Positions 1 through 7,697 of a stretch of DNA of 64,000 nucleotides are shown one piece after another. The position numbers and the translations under genes are program-made. Position 1 is the stretch's first letter, and the number at the start of each line of letters is the position of its first letter. The notes beneath the pieces are model-generated. The model had not been told where the DNA came from, did not search any database, and saw only the letters and a program-made list of their open reading frames with translations. Origin of the DNA: an uncultured Candidatus Melainabacteria bacterium (GTDB lineage: Bacteria; Cyanobacteriota; Vampirovibrionia; Gastranaerophilales; Gastranaerophilaceae); the NCBI GenBank assembly GCA_949902595.1, contig CATLDC010000001.1, positions 186,001-250,000 on the forward strand, given 5' to 3'.

Positions 1-251
1 ATTTTGTAACGGGTAAACCCTGCATACACCTCAAGTCAGAAGCTTTTAAAGGTAATGATTTTGTAAGAGAAATCTGCAACTCTTATTACGAAGCTTCAAA
101 CCTCGAAGAGCTGAGGGAATTTTTAAAAGATGTGCTGCTCGAAAACCACGACCCTAAAAAGGGTGAGAGAAACAGGGTTTTGGCAAAACTTAGCCTTAAG
201 GACACTTATTGCGCTCAGAATATTATAGAGGATTTGCTTAGAGATTTGTGA
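1..251 (+). CDS. C-terminal fragment, possible CDP-glycerol glycerophosphotransferase or related surface-polymer transferase
   Basis: An open frame enters from the left edge and stops with TGA at 249-251, giving about 82 residues. The visible part has a GKPCIHL stretch, a charged helical region (NLEELREFLKDVL) and a terminal IIEDLLRDL helix. This resembles the C-terminal end of TagB/TagF-type glycerophosphotransferases, where a GKP-type strand is followed by a short helix and a final helix. The following operon has a TagD-like cytidylyltransferase that could supply CDP-glycerol, which fits but does not prove the call. Any glycosyltransferase of GT-B fold could end this way, so the assignment is weak. 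Confidence 0.35.
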   Translation, partial: FVTGKPCIHLKSEAFKGNDFVREICNSYYEASNLEELREFLKDVLLENHDPKKGERNRVLAKLSLKDTYCAQNIIEDLLRDL

Positions 252-257
252 TATAAT
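252..257 (+). promoter_or_regulatory. Extended -10 box 6 nt before the aminotransferase ATG (leaderless promoter candidate)
   Basis: TGA-TATAAT ends at 257 and the ATG is at 264, leaving six bases (cacagt) and no Shine-Dalgarno sequence. A transcript starting seven bases after the -10 would begin at the A of the ATG. The box also sits inside an inverted repeat, TGTGAT-ATA-ATCACA. Confidence 0.55.
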
Positions 258-263
258 CACAGT

Positions 264-1343
264 ATGAAACACAATTTGCTAATGGTCTTAGGGCCAACAG
301 AAGTTGAGAGGGATATTCTGGAGGTTGCGTCAAATCCGCAGGATTACATGCGGACAGAAGACTATACCCGAAAATGGCTCCGGATTTTTGAAAACCTCAA
401 ATACGCGTTCCAGACCGAAAATCCTGTTGTGGTCTTCGCTTCATCCGGTACCGGCTCAATGGAAGCAGCGGTTACAAACGTGCTTTCTAAAGGCGACAAG
501 GCGATTTACATTAACGGCGGGTCTTTTGGAAAAAGATGGGGCGACATTTGCCTTAAACACGGGGTGAGAACAGTCGAAATCCCTGTTGAATTTGGAAAAA
601 GCGTCGAGCCGGAACAAGTTAGAACAGCACTTGAAGAAAACCCTGATACAAAGGCGGTTTTTGCGACTCTCAATGAAACCTCTTCCGGAGCTTTGACTGG
701 TATAAAAGCAATAGGCGGGATTCTTAAAGCCTATCCTGACACGCTTTTTGTTGTGGATTGTGTGAGCGGAATCCTTGCTGACGAGTTTTTGCCTGACAGT
801 TGGGGAGTTGATGTTGCGGTATCGGCTTCACAGAAAGCTTTTGCGCTCCCGCCCGGGCTCGGGTTCATGTCTGTGAGCGAGAAAGCTTTAAAGTTTGCAG
901 AAAGTGCGGATTTAAGAAGTTTTTATTTTGATATTTTTGATTATGTAAACAACGCAAAGCGCGGTCAAACACCGTTTACGCCTGCTGTGAGCCTTGTTAA
1001 CCAGCTTGATAAGAGGTTGGAGAAGATAAGAAAAGAGGGCTTGGAGAATTTCAGGGCAAGGTACAGGAAGAACACTGATTATTTAAGAGCGGGTTTAGAA
1101 AAGTTGGGGTTCAAAATCATAGCAGAGAATCCTGCAAACTGCACGAGCGCGGTTTACACAACAGAATATGACGCGTCTCAAATCGTCAGTATAATGCGTG
1201 AAAAGCACGGGATTGAGATTGCGCCGTCAGGAGGAGAGTTAAAAACGCATGTTTTCAGAATAGGGAATTACGGAAACATCGGTGAAAAAGAGATAAAGAA
1301 GTGTTTGAAGGCGCTTGAGGTAACATTGAAGGAGCTTAGATGA
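264..1343 (+). CDS. Class V PLP-dependent aminotransferase (alanine-glyoxylate / aminoethylphosphonate transaminase-like)
   Basis: This 359-residue protein is a fold type I, class V aminotransferase. It opens with the LGPTEV motif (about residues 9-14) typical of serine-pyruvate, alanine-glyoxylate and 2-aminoethylphosphonate transaminases. FASSGTGSMEAAV (58-70) is the cofactor phosphate loop, VVDCVSG (163-169) has the Asp that contacts the pyridine nitrogen, and SASQKAF (187-193) carries the Schiff-base lysine at about 191. The next two genes start by overlapping stop and start codons, so it probably works with a methyltransferase and a nucleotidyltransferase in making an amino- or phospho-decorated surface sugar. 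The substrate cannot be read from sequence. A role in making an aminoalkyl phosphate or phosphonate group for polysaccharide decoration is inference. Confidence 0.85.
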   Translation: MKHNLLMVLGPTEVERDILEVASNPQDYMRTEDYTRKWLRIFENLKYAFQTENPVVVFASSGTGSMEAAVTNVLSKGDKAIYINGGSFGKRWGDICLKHGVRTVEIPVEFGKSVEPEQVRTALEENPDTKAVFATLNETSSGALTGIKAIGGILKAYPDTLFVVDCVSGILADEFLPDSWGVDVAVSASQKAFALPPGLGFMSVSEKALKFAESADLRSFYFDIFDYVNNAKRGQTPFTPAVSLVNQLDKRLEKIRKEGLENFRARYRKNTDYLRAGLEKLGFKIIAENPANCTSAVYTTEYDASQIVSIMREKHGIEIAPSGGELKTHVFRIGNYGNIGEKEIKKCLKALEVTLKELR

Positions 1344-2044
1344 CAACAAGGGTTTACAACGAGATTATTGAGATAAGCAACTCTGACACACAAAATTTCT
1401 GGCACAAAAGGGCTCAAAATTCAGACGGGCTCAAAGCGGTTTTGCTTGGTGATGATAAGAACGCGCATTCAAAAAGAAACGAAAAAGAATGCAGGATTCT
1501 TATGGAGCAGATAAAAGACCTTGAAGAGCTTGACATTCTTGATATTGGCTGCGGGATTGGAAGATGGGCAGAGAATCTTTACGGAAAAATCAGGAATTAC
1601 ACAGGGATTGATTACTCAAAAGGGTTTATTAAAACTGCAAAAGAGCGGTTTAGGGAAGATGAGAACATAAATTTTTACGAGATGTCTGTGTGTAACATGA
1701 CACCGGAAATTCTTGCTCAAAAATATAATCTTATAATCTGCACAGGGGTTTTGATGTATGTAAACGACTCAGATTTGGAGCAGATTTTTAGAAAAATCAG
1801 GGATTTTTCTCCTGAATATATACATATTCAGGAGTCCATTAGTCTAATGGACGGAAGGCTGACGCTTGACAATTTCGAGTCAAAAGAGCTGAAGTCAAAT
1901 TACAGCGCGATATACAGAACGCAAGCGGAGTATGAACAGTATTTCAAAGACTTTGATATAATAAAGACAGATTTGCTTCTGGATGACGAAATTGGCGGGC
2001 GCAAAGAGACAAACGCAAGATACTGGATAGGAAGAACAAAATGA
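1340..2044 (+). CDS. Class I SAM-dependent methyltransferase
   Basis: The 234-residue product has a class I methyltransferase core. LDILDIGCGIGRWAENL is motif I, which binds S-adenosylmethionine. YTGIDYSKGFI holds the acidic residue that binds the SAM ribose, and LIICTGVLMYV is motif IV. The N-terminus (DTQNFWHKRAQ) resembles small methyltransferases found in polysaccharide and natural-product loci. The ATG overlaps the upstream stop as ATGA at 1340-1343, and its own stop overlaps the next start in the same way, so the three genes are translationally coupled. The methyl acceptor is unknown; from context it is likely a sugar or aminoalkyl group of a surface polymer. Confidence 0.8.
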   Translation: MTTRVYNEIIEISNSDTQNFWHKRAQNSDGLKAVLLGDDKNAHSKRNEKECRILMEQIKDLEELDILDIGCGIGRWAENLYGKIRNYTGIDYSKGFIKTAKERFREDENINFYEMSVCNMTPEILAQKYNLIICTGVLMYVNDSDLEQIFRKIRDFSPEYIHIQESISLMDGRLTLDNFESKELKSNYSAIYRTQAEYEQYFKDFDIIKTDLLLDDEIGGRKETNARYWIGRTK

Positions 2045-2502
2045 TAGGAAACAAAACCGTAGTCTACACATCAGGCACATTCGACATGCTTCACATAAAC
2101 CACCTGAAAATGATTGAATACGCGCGCGCTTTGGGTGATATACTGATTGTGGGTGTAAACACAGACGAACTCGTTGCAAGCTACAAATCAGAACCGATTA
2201 TTCCGTTTGAAGAGCGAATCGCGTTAATGAAGGCTATCAAATACCCTGATATTGTAATTCCGCAGCACTCGTTGAACCACAAAGACAAGGTGAAAAAGCT
2301 TAAATTTGATGTCTTTGTAGTGGGCGATGACTGGGCAGGGAAATACGATTACCTTGAGGAATTGGGTGTTACTGTGGTTTATTTTCCTTATGGCAAGGGC
2401 GTTTCATCATCTTCTTTGAAAGAAAGAATTTATTCTAATTATGAAAAATTGAAAGAGAAGACTGACAACCACTTTCCGCAGGATATAAGCATGGAAGAAT
2501 AG
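2041..2502 (+). CDS. TagD-like cytidylyltransferase (glycerol-3-phosphate or related alcohol-phosphate)
   Basis: This 153-residue enzyme has the nucleotidyltransferase signature GTFDMLHINH, a variant of the HxGH motif, near its N-terminus. VVGDDWAGKYDYLEEL in the middle closely matches glycerol-3-phosphate cytidylyltransferases, and GVSSSSLKERI replaces the family RTxGISTT motif. It probably forms a CDP-activated alcohol such as CDP-glycerol, CDP-choline or CDP-ethanolamine. The neighbouring LicD protein transfers phosphocholine-type groups and would be a natural consumer. Length is close to that of TagD (about 130). The altered RTxGIS motif means the substrate may differ from glycerol-3-phosphate. 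Confidence 0.75.
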   Translation: MIGNKTVVYTSGTFDMLHINHLKMIEYARALGDILIVGVNTDELVASYKSEPIIPFEERIALMKAIKYPDIVIPQHSLNHKDKVKKLKFDVFVVGDDWAGKYDYLEELGVTVVYFPYGKGVSSSSLKERIYSNYEKLKEKTDNHFPQDISMEE

Positions 2503-2504
2503 CT

Positions 2505-3560
2505 TTATTTAATTAGCTGTTTCAAAAACTCTACTTCCTTTTTCTTCTGTAAATATTTTTTCTTATAATACTTAGTTTTGTTTCTGAGCTTGTGTTTCAT
2601 CATGCTCAAGATTAATTTCTTCTCAGGATTATTAAATATTAGGTTCCGTAAATAAATCCGGAGAATATTCTTGTTAGCATTTCTGGTTCTAAAATCTTCA
2701 TGAAAAGACAAATCAATATCTTTGGGGAAAGAACAGATGTCTCCATAAGTCAGGTTAAGCAGCTTTTCTGGTCTATTTGGCGCCCAAAACTCTTTTCCTT
2801 CAAAGCTGACTTTCTTTGCCGGTAAATAGTCGTCTAAATCGAAAAAATACTTGGAACGCCATTTGTCATAGGAAGAAAGCGAATCCAGCCCGTGGTATAC
2901 CTGACAGCCGTTTATCCTGTTTTTAAGGATGTTTGAATTGAGCTCCCGCTCCTTGTGCAAATATTCTAAGCGCTCTTTGTCCGTCTTAAGTGCATTTATT
3001 TTATCTTTGTGGCTTGTTAGCTTAGCCAGATGCTCTTTTATGTCATATTCTTTTTTGTAAAAATCAAGCACAAAACAGTCCAGCACCAAAATGTCATTAA
3101 GAGAAGCGCCCTTTATTAGTTTTAAATAATAAGGATTCATGAAATACAATATTTTGTCCGGATAGCGCTTCAGGTACTTTTCAATAATGTCATAACGCAA
3201 TTTTACGTTGCCAAGTGAATCTTTTATGTCGATTTTGATAAAATTGCTCTCGCAATACTTTATTAGCTTGTTGTAATCTTCTCTGAACATTTCAACGTCA
3301 AAATCGTCATCCCATGGTATAAATCCCTGGTGTCTTATTGCGCCGATGAGGTTGCCGTAACATAAAAAGTAGTTGATACCTTCTTTTTCCAGAGAGCTTA
3401 ACAGTTCATGGCAAAAATCGGTTAACCTAAGCTGGTCTTCTCTTAGTTTTTTATCTTGTGCAGGCAAAAGTTTATAAATATCGGCCTTATTAGTGATTTG
3501 TCGATATTCTTTTACCTCTTCTTTATAAAGTTTTTCATACTTGTTTTTTTGAAATATCAT
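2505..3560 (-). CDS. LicD family phosphotransferase
   Basis: The protein contains YGNLIGAIRHQGFIPWDDD, the LicD signature with its metal-binding DDD, at roughly residues 80-100. LicD proteins transfer phosphocholine or related phospho-alcohols from a CDP donor to cell-surface sugars. The frame is open from a TTG at 3590, but the ATG at 3560 follows GGGTGAG at the end of the upstream gene and is preferred, giving 351 residues. The C-terminus is very rich in lysine and aromatic residues. It is co-transcribed with the small Rossmann protein upstream and converges on the cytidylyltransferase operon, ending 3 nt from it. The transferred group is unknown. Confidence 0.85.
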   Translation of the reverse strand: MIFQKNKYEKLYKEEVKEYRQITNKADIYKLLPAQDKKLREDQLRLTDFCHELLSSLEKEGINYFLCYGNLIGAIRHQGFIPWDDDFDVEMFREDYNKLIKYCESNFIKIDIKDSLGNVKLRYDIIEKYLKRYPDKILYFMNPYYLKLIKGASLNDILVLDCFVLDFYKKEYDIKEHLAKLTSHKDKINALKTDKERLEYLHKERELNSNILKNRINGCQVYHGLDSLSSYDKWRSKYFFDLDDYLPAKKVSFEGKEFWAPNRPEKLLNLTYGDICSFPKDIDLSFHEDFRTRNANKNILRIYLRNLIFNNPEKKLILSMMKHKLRNKTKYYKKKYLQKKKEVEFLKQLIK

Positions 3561-3562
3561 AC

Positions 3563-3964
3563 TCACCCGAATATTAAAGTCTTTAAACAATAAGATAGTG
3601 TTGGATGTATCAGCTGCGCAATCTCAACATCCTCAATTTTTGTTCCGATTAGCAAGTCATTATTTAAATAATCTATAATAGCATTTCCGCAAATAACGGT
3701 TGTCAGAATTACATCGCATTCCGATTTCGTCAATTCTTCCGGAGATATTGTTTTGTAGCCGCAAAATAATTCTTTGCTATTGTTGTCGTATTTCTTATCC
3801 GCAACCGCAATTATGTTAAGTTTAGATAAATCATAATTTTTTAGCAGAACACTTGCAAAAAGCCCTCCGCCATAGAGGATAATCTTTTTGTTACAGTACT
3901 TTTGCTCCAGCTTCTTAATTTGTTTTTCTGCATTAACGGCTTTTAAATACTTTATAAAATCCAT
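3563..3964 (-). CDS. Small Rossmann-type protein paired with LicD
   Basis: The 133-residue protein has a short N-terminal helix and then a Rossmann-like core: KKIILYGGGLFASVLLKNY is a GxGxxG-like nucleotide-binding turn, LNIIAVADKKY is the second strand, and YKTISPEELTKSECDVILTT is a third strand-turn. It is clearly related to the protein at 4084-4500, which has the same order of motifs. Similar domains occur alone or fused to LicD and glycosyltransferases in capsule loci. A chaperone-like or sugar-nucleotide-binding role is possible but unproven. It lies first in a two-gene operon with LicD and has a good promoter just upstream. Confidence 0.6.
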   Translation of the reverse strand: MDFIKYLKAVNAEKQIKKLEQKYCNKKIILYGGGLFASVLLKNYDLSKLNIIAVADKKYDNNSKELFCGYKTISPEELTKSECDVILTTVICGNAIIDYLNNDLLIGTKIEDVEIAQLIHPTLSYCLKTLIFG

Positions 3965-3985
3965 CCCAGTCTCTCATTTGTGCAT

Positions 3986-4014
3986 ATTGTAGCACATATA
4001 CTTTTGCCTGACAA
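3986..4014 (-). promoter_or_regulatory. Sigma-70-type promoter for the Rossmann-licD operon
   Basis: On the minus strand TTGTCA (4014-4009) is followed by a 17-base spacer and TACAAT (3991-3986). The start codon lies 22 bases further on, at 3964. This is one of the best matches to consensus in the window. Confidence 0.7.
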
Positions 4015-4083
4015 CTTGGAGAGGTTAAGAAATTGTTTTCAACTCCTTTATATGATAATATTGTACAGGGAGGGTGGATTGTT

Positions 4084-4500
4084 TTGGCTGATGAAATTAG
4101 AGATGGAATAGAGAATCTTAACTACCTGCGTGAGTTTAACTTTGATAAAACTTTGCCTGAACTGTCAAAAAAATTAAAGGGCAGAACAGTTATTATCTAC
4201 GGTGCAGGAGCCTTTTTTGAAACAATAAAAAAACATTTTGACCTCTCATCTTTAAATATTATCGGGATTTCTGATAAACGTTTTGAGGAACACAAAAAGG
4301 ATGAAGAATTTTTGGGATATTCTGTCTGTTCTCCCGATGAAATTAATTCCATCAAACCTGACTACGTTCTGGTATCAACCAAACAAAATATAAGTATAAT
4401 AGAAAATCTGTACTACAATGTTATAAAAGATAGAAGCATAAAGATAATGGCATTAGTAAACAAGAGCTTTTTGACACTTGTCAAAGAATATTTTTGCTAA
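4084..4500 (+). CDS. Small Rossmann-type protein paired with the GT29 sialyltransferase
   Basis: The frame is open from a TTG at 4033. The TTG at 4084 is better: it follows GGGAGG at normal distance and gives a 138-residue protein that aligns end to end with the paralogue at 3563-3964. The core is RTVIIYGAGAFFETIKKHF, then LNIIGISDKRF, then GYSVCSPDEINSIKPDYVLVST. It is divergent from its paralogue, and each is followed by a different transferase (LicD or GT29), which suggests a shared accessory role in surface-sugar transfer. The function is not known, and the unusual TTG start lowers certainty about the exact N-terminus. Confidence 0.6.
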   Translation: MADEIRDGIENLNYLREFNFDKTLPELSKKLKGRTVIIYGAGAFFETIKKHFDLSSLNIIGISDKRFEEHKKDEEFLGYSVCSPDEINSIKPDYVLVSTKQNISIIENLYYNVIKDRSIKIMALVNKSFLTLVKEYFC

Positions 4501-4517
4501 TATGGTTGGGAGAGTCT

Positions 4518-5474
4518 ATGATTTATTTTAATCGAATATTCTATTTTGGAGAAGACTGCGAGAGCTTGACCCTTAATTTTCTGGGGTTTAAATTTGTTTT
4601 GGATAATGTAAAGAATAGAAATAAGAAAAAACTGATTTCTCTCATCAAAAATAAAAAAGAGAAAAAAGCTTTAAGATTATTGGAATTAGTTATAGAAAAG
4701 TACGGGCTGGATTTTATCAGAAAAAATATATTTTTATCCAATTTTGCTAAAACAAATCATTATGAAGATGAAACTATCTTGCAAAATTCGCATGTCTATG
4801 AAGTTTTAAACCGCAATAGAGAAGCCAAACTACTTGATAAATATTTAACTTCTGATAAAACAATAGCAATTGTAGGCAACAGCGGCTGTGAGATTGGTAA
4901 AAACAAAGGCAAAGAAATTGATTCGCATGATATAGTAATAAGATTCAACAACTATCCGGAAGGATACGAAAATGATTACGGCTCAAAAACAAATGTGTGG
5001 GTGCATAGCTGTGACCCTGAAATAGTTTATAATAGAGATATTTCAAGTTTTGATTTTGTGCTTTGGAGATACAATTTTTTCACAAGAAATATAAAGTCCT
5101 TTTTTCAGGAAGAGCTTTATTCTAATATAAAAAATCATCCTGAAAAAATAATATCACTAAGCGAAGAGTTGGTTGGCACAAGCAAGTTTATGGATATAAA
5201 AATTCCGACAACCGGAGCTGTTCTAACTTATATCTTTATTAAAAGATTCAACTCGCTCAAAAATGTGGATTTTTACGGGTTCTCTTTTCTGGAAAACCTT
5301 GATGACATGACGCATTATTATGACAATATGTGCAGCATTGCAGCAGAACATCCTGAATTTTCAAAAGAACAAAAAACTCTAATCAGACTTGTTAAAAAAT
5401 ACAAAGATAAGGACATCAATGAAAAAACTAGTAGCAGTTATACCGGTAAGAAAAGGGAGCAGAAGGCTTCCTAA
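4518..5474 (+). CDS. GT29-type sialyltransferase-like glycosyltransferase
   Basis: The 318-residue product shows the sialylmotifs of family GT29. Motif L is TIAIVGNSGCEIGKNKGKEI (115-134), continuing DSHDIVIRFNN and YGSKTNVWV. Motif S is IPTTGAVLTYIFI (229-241), ending in VDFYGFSF, and HYYDN (266-270) matches the C-terminal His-containing motif. GT29 enzymes transfer sialic acid from CMP-sialic acid and are mainly eukaryotic, with scattered bacterial members. The next gene is a NeuA-like CMP-sugar synthetase whose start lies inside this gene's last 56 bases, which supports a CMP-sugar donor. The N-terminus lacks a signal anchor and has the short FLGFKF leader seen in bacterial capsule enzymes. 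The ATG at 4518 follows GGGAG. Confidence 0.75.
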   Translation: MIYFNRIFYFGEDCESLTLNFLGFKFVLDNVKNRNKKKLISLIKNKKEKKALRLLELVIEKYGLDFIRKNIFLSNFAKTNHYEDETILQNSHVYEVLNRNREAKLLDKYLTSDKTIAIVGNSGCEIGKNKGKEIDSHDIVIRFNNYPEGYENDYGSKTNVWVHSCDPEIVYNRDISSFDFVLWRYNFFTRNIKSFFQEELYSNIKNHPEKIISLSEELVGTSKFMDIKIPTTGAVLTYIFIKRFNSLKNVDFYGFSFLENLDDMTHYYDNMCSIAAEHPEFSKEQKTLIRLVKKYKDKDINEKTSSSYTGKKREQKAS

Positions 5475-6090
5475 CAAAAATATTCTGGATTTTGGAGCTT
5501 CAAACCTGTTGGTACACAAAATCCGCCAGCTGAAAAAACTGGATGAAGTTGACGAGATAGTTGTTTCAACTGACAGCGATGAGATGATTGAAATGGCAAA
5601 ACAGGAAAATGTCTCATTCCAAAGACGTCCGGATGAATATTGTGACGAGAAAACTAAAAGCTTTCGCGAGGTTGTGGAGTACATCTCAAGCAGCCTGAAT
5701 ACAGAAAATATACTTTGGGCCAATTGTGTGTGCCCTCTTGTCAAGATAGAAACATTTAAAAAAGCAATTCAGAACTTTTATAACCTGACTTCTGACCACG
5801 ACTCTGTTGCCAGTTCGGTTTTGATAAAAGAGTATATTTTTGATGAAAACAATAAGCCGCTGAACTTTTCTCCTGAAAAACATGTGCCAACCCAAAAACT
5901 TCCTGACTGGCATATTATAACGAATGGTTTTTTTATAGCAAAAGCTTGTGATATGCAAAAATGGAAGTTTGTTTATGGAAAATCACCCAAGCTTGTTGAG
6001 TTATCTAAGTTTGAAGCAGTGGATATTGATGACAACGAGGACTTAATCCTTGCACGACAGTTGTACAAAATTATGGATGATGAATTATAA
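5419..6090 (+). CDS. NeuA-like CMP-sugar cytidylyltransferase
   Basis: The 223-residue protein starts MKKLVAVIPVRKGSRRLPNK, a variant of the RxGSKxxPxKN nucleotide-binding motif of acylneuraminate and Kdo cytidylyltransferases. EIVVSTDSDEM matches the next conserved strand, NGFFIAKACDM lies in the substrate half, and EAVDIDDNEDL is the C-terminal metal-binding motif. It should activate a nonulosonic or other 2-keto acid with CTP. ATG 5419 follows AAGGA; a longer TTG frame from 5389 is unlikely. It overlaps the sialyltransferase gene upstream, and its TAA overlaps the next ATG. No NeuB or NeuC homologue is present in the window, so the exact sugar is unknown. Confidence 0.82.
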   Translation: MKKLVAVIPVRKGSRRLPNKNILDFGASNLLVHKIRQLKKLDEVDEIVVSTDSDEMIEMAKQENVSFQRRPDEYCDEKTKSFREVVEYISSSLNTENILWANCVCPLVKIETFKKAIQNFYNLTSDHDSVASSVLIKEYIFDENNKPLNFSPEKHVPTQKLPDWHIITNGFFIAKACDMQKWKFVYGKSPKLVELSKFEAVDIDDNEDLILARQLYKIMDDEL

Positions 6091-7694
6091 TGACAAAGAT
6101 TTCTGTTTTAGACTGCACATTGAGAGATGGAGCATATATTGTAGAGGGTAAATTCGGTAAAAACACTATAAAAGGTGTTATAAAAAACCTGATTGATAGC
6201 AAAATTGATATTGTGGAAGTTGGTTGGTTGAAAAACTCCGTTCATGATGAGGACTCGACATATTTTGAATACGTAGAAGACATTGTCCCATACCTGCCTG
6301 ACGAAAAAAATAACTCCTTAATCACTGTGATGTTTGATTACGGCAGATATGACATAGATAAATTATCTGCGAACACAAACAATTCTGTGGATGCCATCAG
6401 ACTGGTTTTTCCGAGAGAAAAGCATGTTGAAGCTATTAAGTTCTCAGCTAAAATCAAAGAACTTGGCTACAAATTGTATTTGCAGGCAGCCAATACTTTG
6501 GAATACTCCGAAGAAGAACTGATTTCACTGGCTAGGGAGGCCAACAAGGTAAATCCGGCAGGATTATCAATCGTTGATACCTTTGGCGTTATGTACAGAG
6601 AGGACTTGTTTAAGGTTTATTCAATACTGGATAAACATCTGAACAAAGATATTCAAATCGGATTCCACTCTCATAACAATATTCAGATGTCTTTTGCTCT
6701 CAGTACTGAGTTTATAAACATGGCTAAAGACGGGAAGCGCGATATTATTATTGATTCCAGCCTTGTTGGAATGGGAAGAGGAGCAGGAAATACCTGCACA
6801 GAATTGCTCGTTAATTATATAAACAAAAAAATCAATACGAATTATGATTACAACTGCATAATGGATACAATAGACATCTACATAAAAAAGTTTTTTACAA
6901 ACTATAAGTGGGGTTACAGCATTCCTTTTTGTATAGCAGGACAACTCGGGTCACATGTCAATAATATCGCCTACTTGCAGGATGTCCACAAAACAAAATT
7001 TAAAGATATGAAAATAATACTGGAGATGTTGCCTAAAAGCCAACGCAAATTTTATGATTACGACAGGCTGGAAGAGTATTACGTGAAGTACTTTAACAGA
7101 TATGTTGATGACAAGGCTGCAATAGATAAGTTGAGAAAAGATTTGTCACAAAAAAGCGTCTTGTTGGTTTGCCCCGGGAAAAATATTGAGAAAGAAAAGG
7201 AAAATATTTTTGAATATATCAAAGAACAAAATCCCGTTGTCATCGGTGTGAATGCAATTTCTCCGCTTTTTAAGTATGATTATCTATTTTTCTCCAATGA
7301 TGTGCGCTGCGACTATGCAAAAAAATTGAACTCTGAAATTTTTAACAGCACCAAAAAGATAATTACTTCCAATATTAAAGTTGATAACACTGAAGGAGAG
7401 CTGCTGATAAATTTCAACGACCTGATGGAATTGGGCTGGAAATATTTTGACAACTCAACCATGATGATACTCCGCTTGCTGGAGCGGATAAACATAAAGA
7501 AAATAGCAGTTGCAGGCTTTGATGGATTTGACGAAACAGGAGAAATTTCCTATAGCGATAACGTGCTGCAATCCGGATTAACAGCTGACGAGTGCAAGAA
7601 CCTGAATAAAGATATACAGGAAATGTTTACTGATTTTAAGACAAAAAATAAGGACATTTCTGTACAGCTAATCACGTCAAGCAGGTATGTATAA
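6090..7694 (+). CDS. HMGL-like aldolase fused to a C-terminal Rossmann-like domain
   Basis: Residues 1-280 form an HMG-CoA-lyase/DmpG-type TIM barrel: ISVLDCTLRDGAYIVEGKF holds the catalytic RDG, VEVGWL follows, IGFHSHNNIQMS carries the metal-binding His pair, and DSSLVGMGRGAGNT is the LGRGxGN-type loop. These enzymes condense or split 2-keto acids. From about residue 345 a second domain begins (SVLLVCPGKNIEKEKENIF, VVIGVNAIS, YDYLFFSNDVR, KKIAVAGFDGF). It resembles the DUF115/sialyltransferase-like Rossmann fold. The gene is coupled to the NeuA-like gene as TAATG. An attractive inference is that it builds the 2-keto acid that NeuA activates, replacing a NeuB-type synthase; this is untested. 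Confidence 0.7.
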   Translation: MTKISVLDCTLRDGAYIVEGKFGKNTIKGVIKNLIDSKIDIVEVGWLKNSVHDEDSTYFEYVEDIVPYLPDEKNNSLITVMFDYGRYDIDKLSANTNNSVDAIRLVFPREKHVEAIKFSAKIKELGYKLYLQAANTLEYSEEELISLAREANKVNPAGLSIVDTFGVMYREDLFKVYSILDKHLNKDIQIGFHSHNNIQMSFALSTEFINMAKDGKRDIIIDSSLVGMGRGAGNTCTELLVNYINKKINTNYDYNCIMDTIDIYIKKFFTNYKWGYSIPFCIAGQLGSHVNNIAYLQDVHKTKFKDMKIILEMLPKSQRKFYDYDRLEEYYVKYFNRYVDDKAAIDKLRKDLSQKSVLLVCPGKNIEKEKENIFEYIKEQNPVVIGVNAISPLFKYDYLFFSNDVRCDYAKKLNSEIFNSTKKIITSNIKVDNTEGELLINFNDLMELGWKYFDNSTMMILRLLERINIKKIAVAGFDGFDETGEISYSDNVLQSGLTADECKNLNKDIQEMFTDFKTKNKDISVQLITSSRYV

Positions 7695-7697
7695 TTT

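Noticed and set aside
4518..5474. DUF115-type or GT42-type assignment of the sialyltransferase-like gene
   Set aside because: Motif L (VGNSG...DSHDIVIRFNN) and motif S fit GT29 better than the other families; DUF115 remains a weaker alternative.
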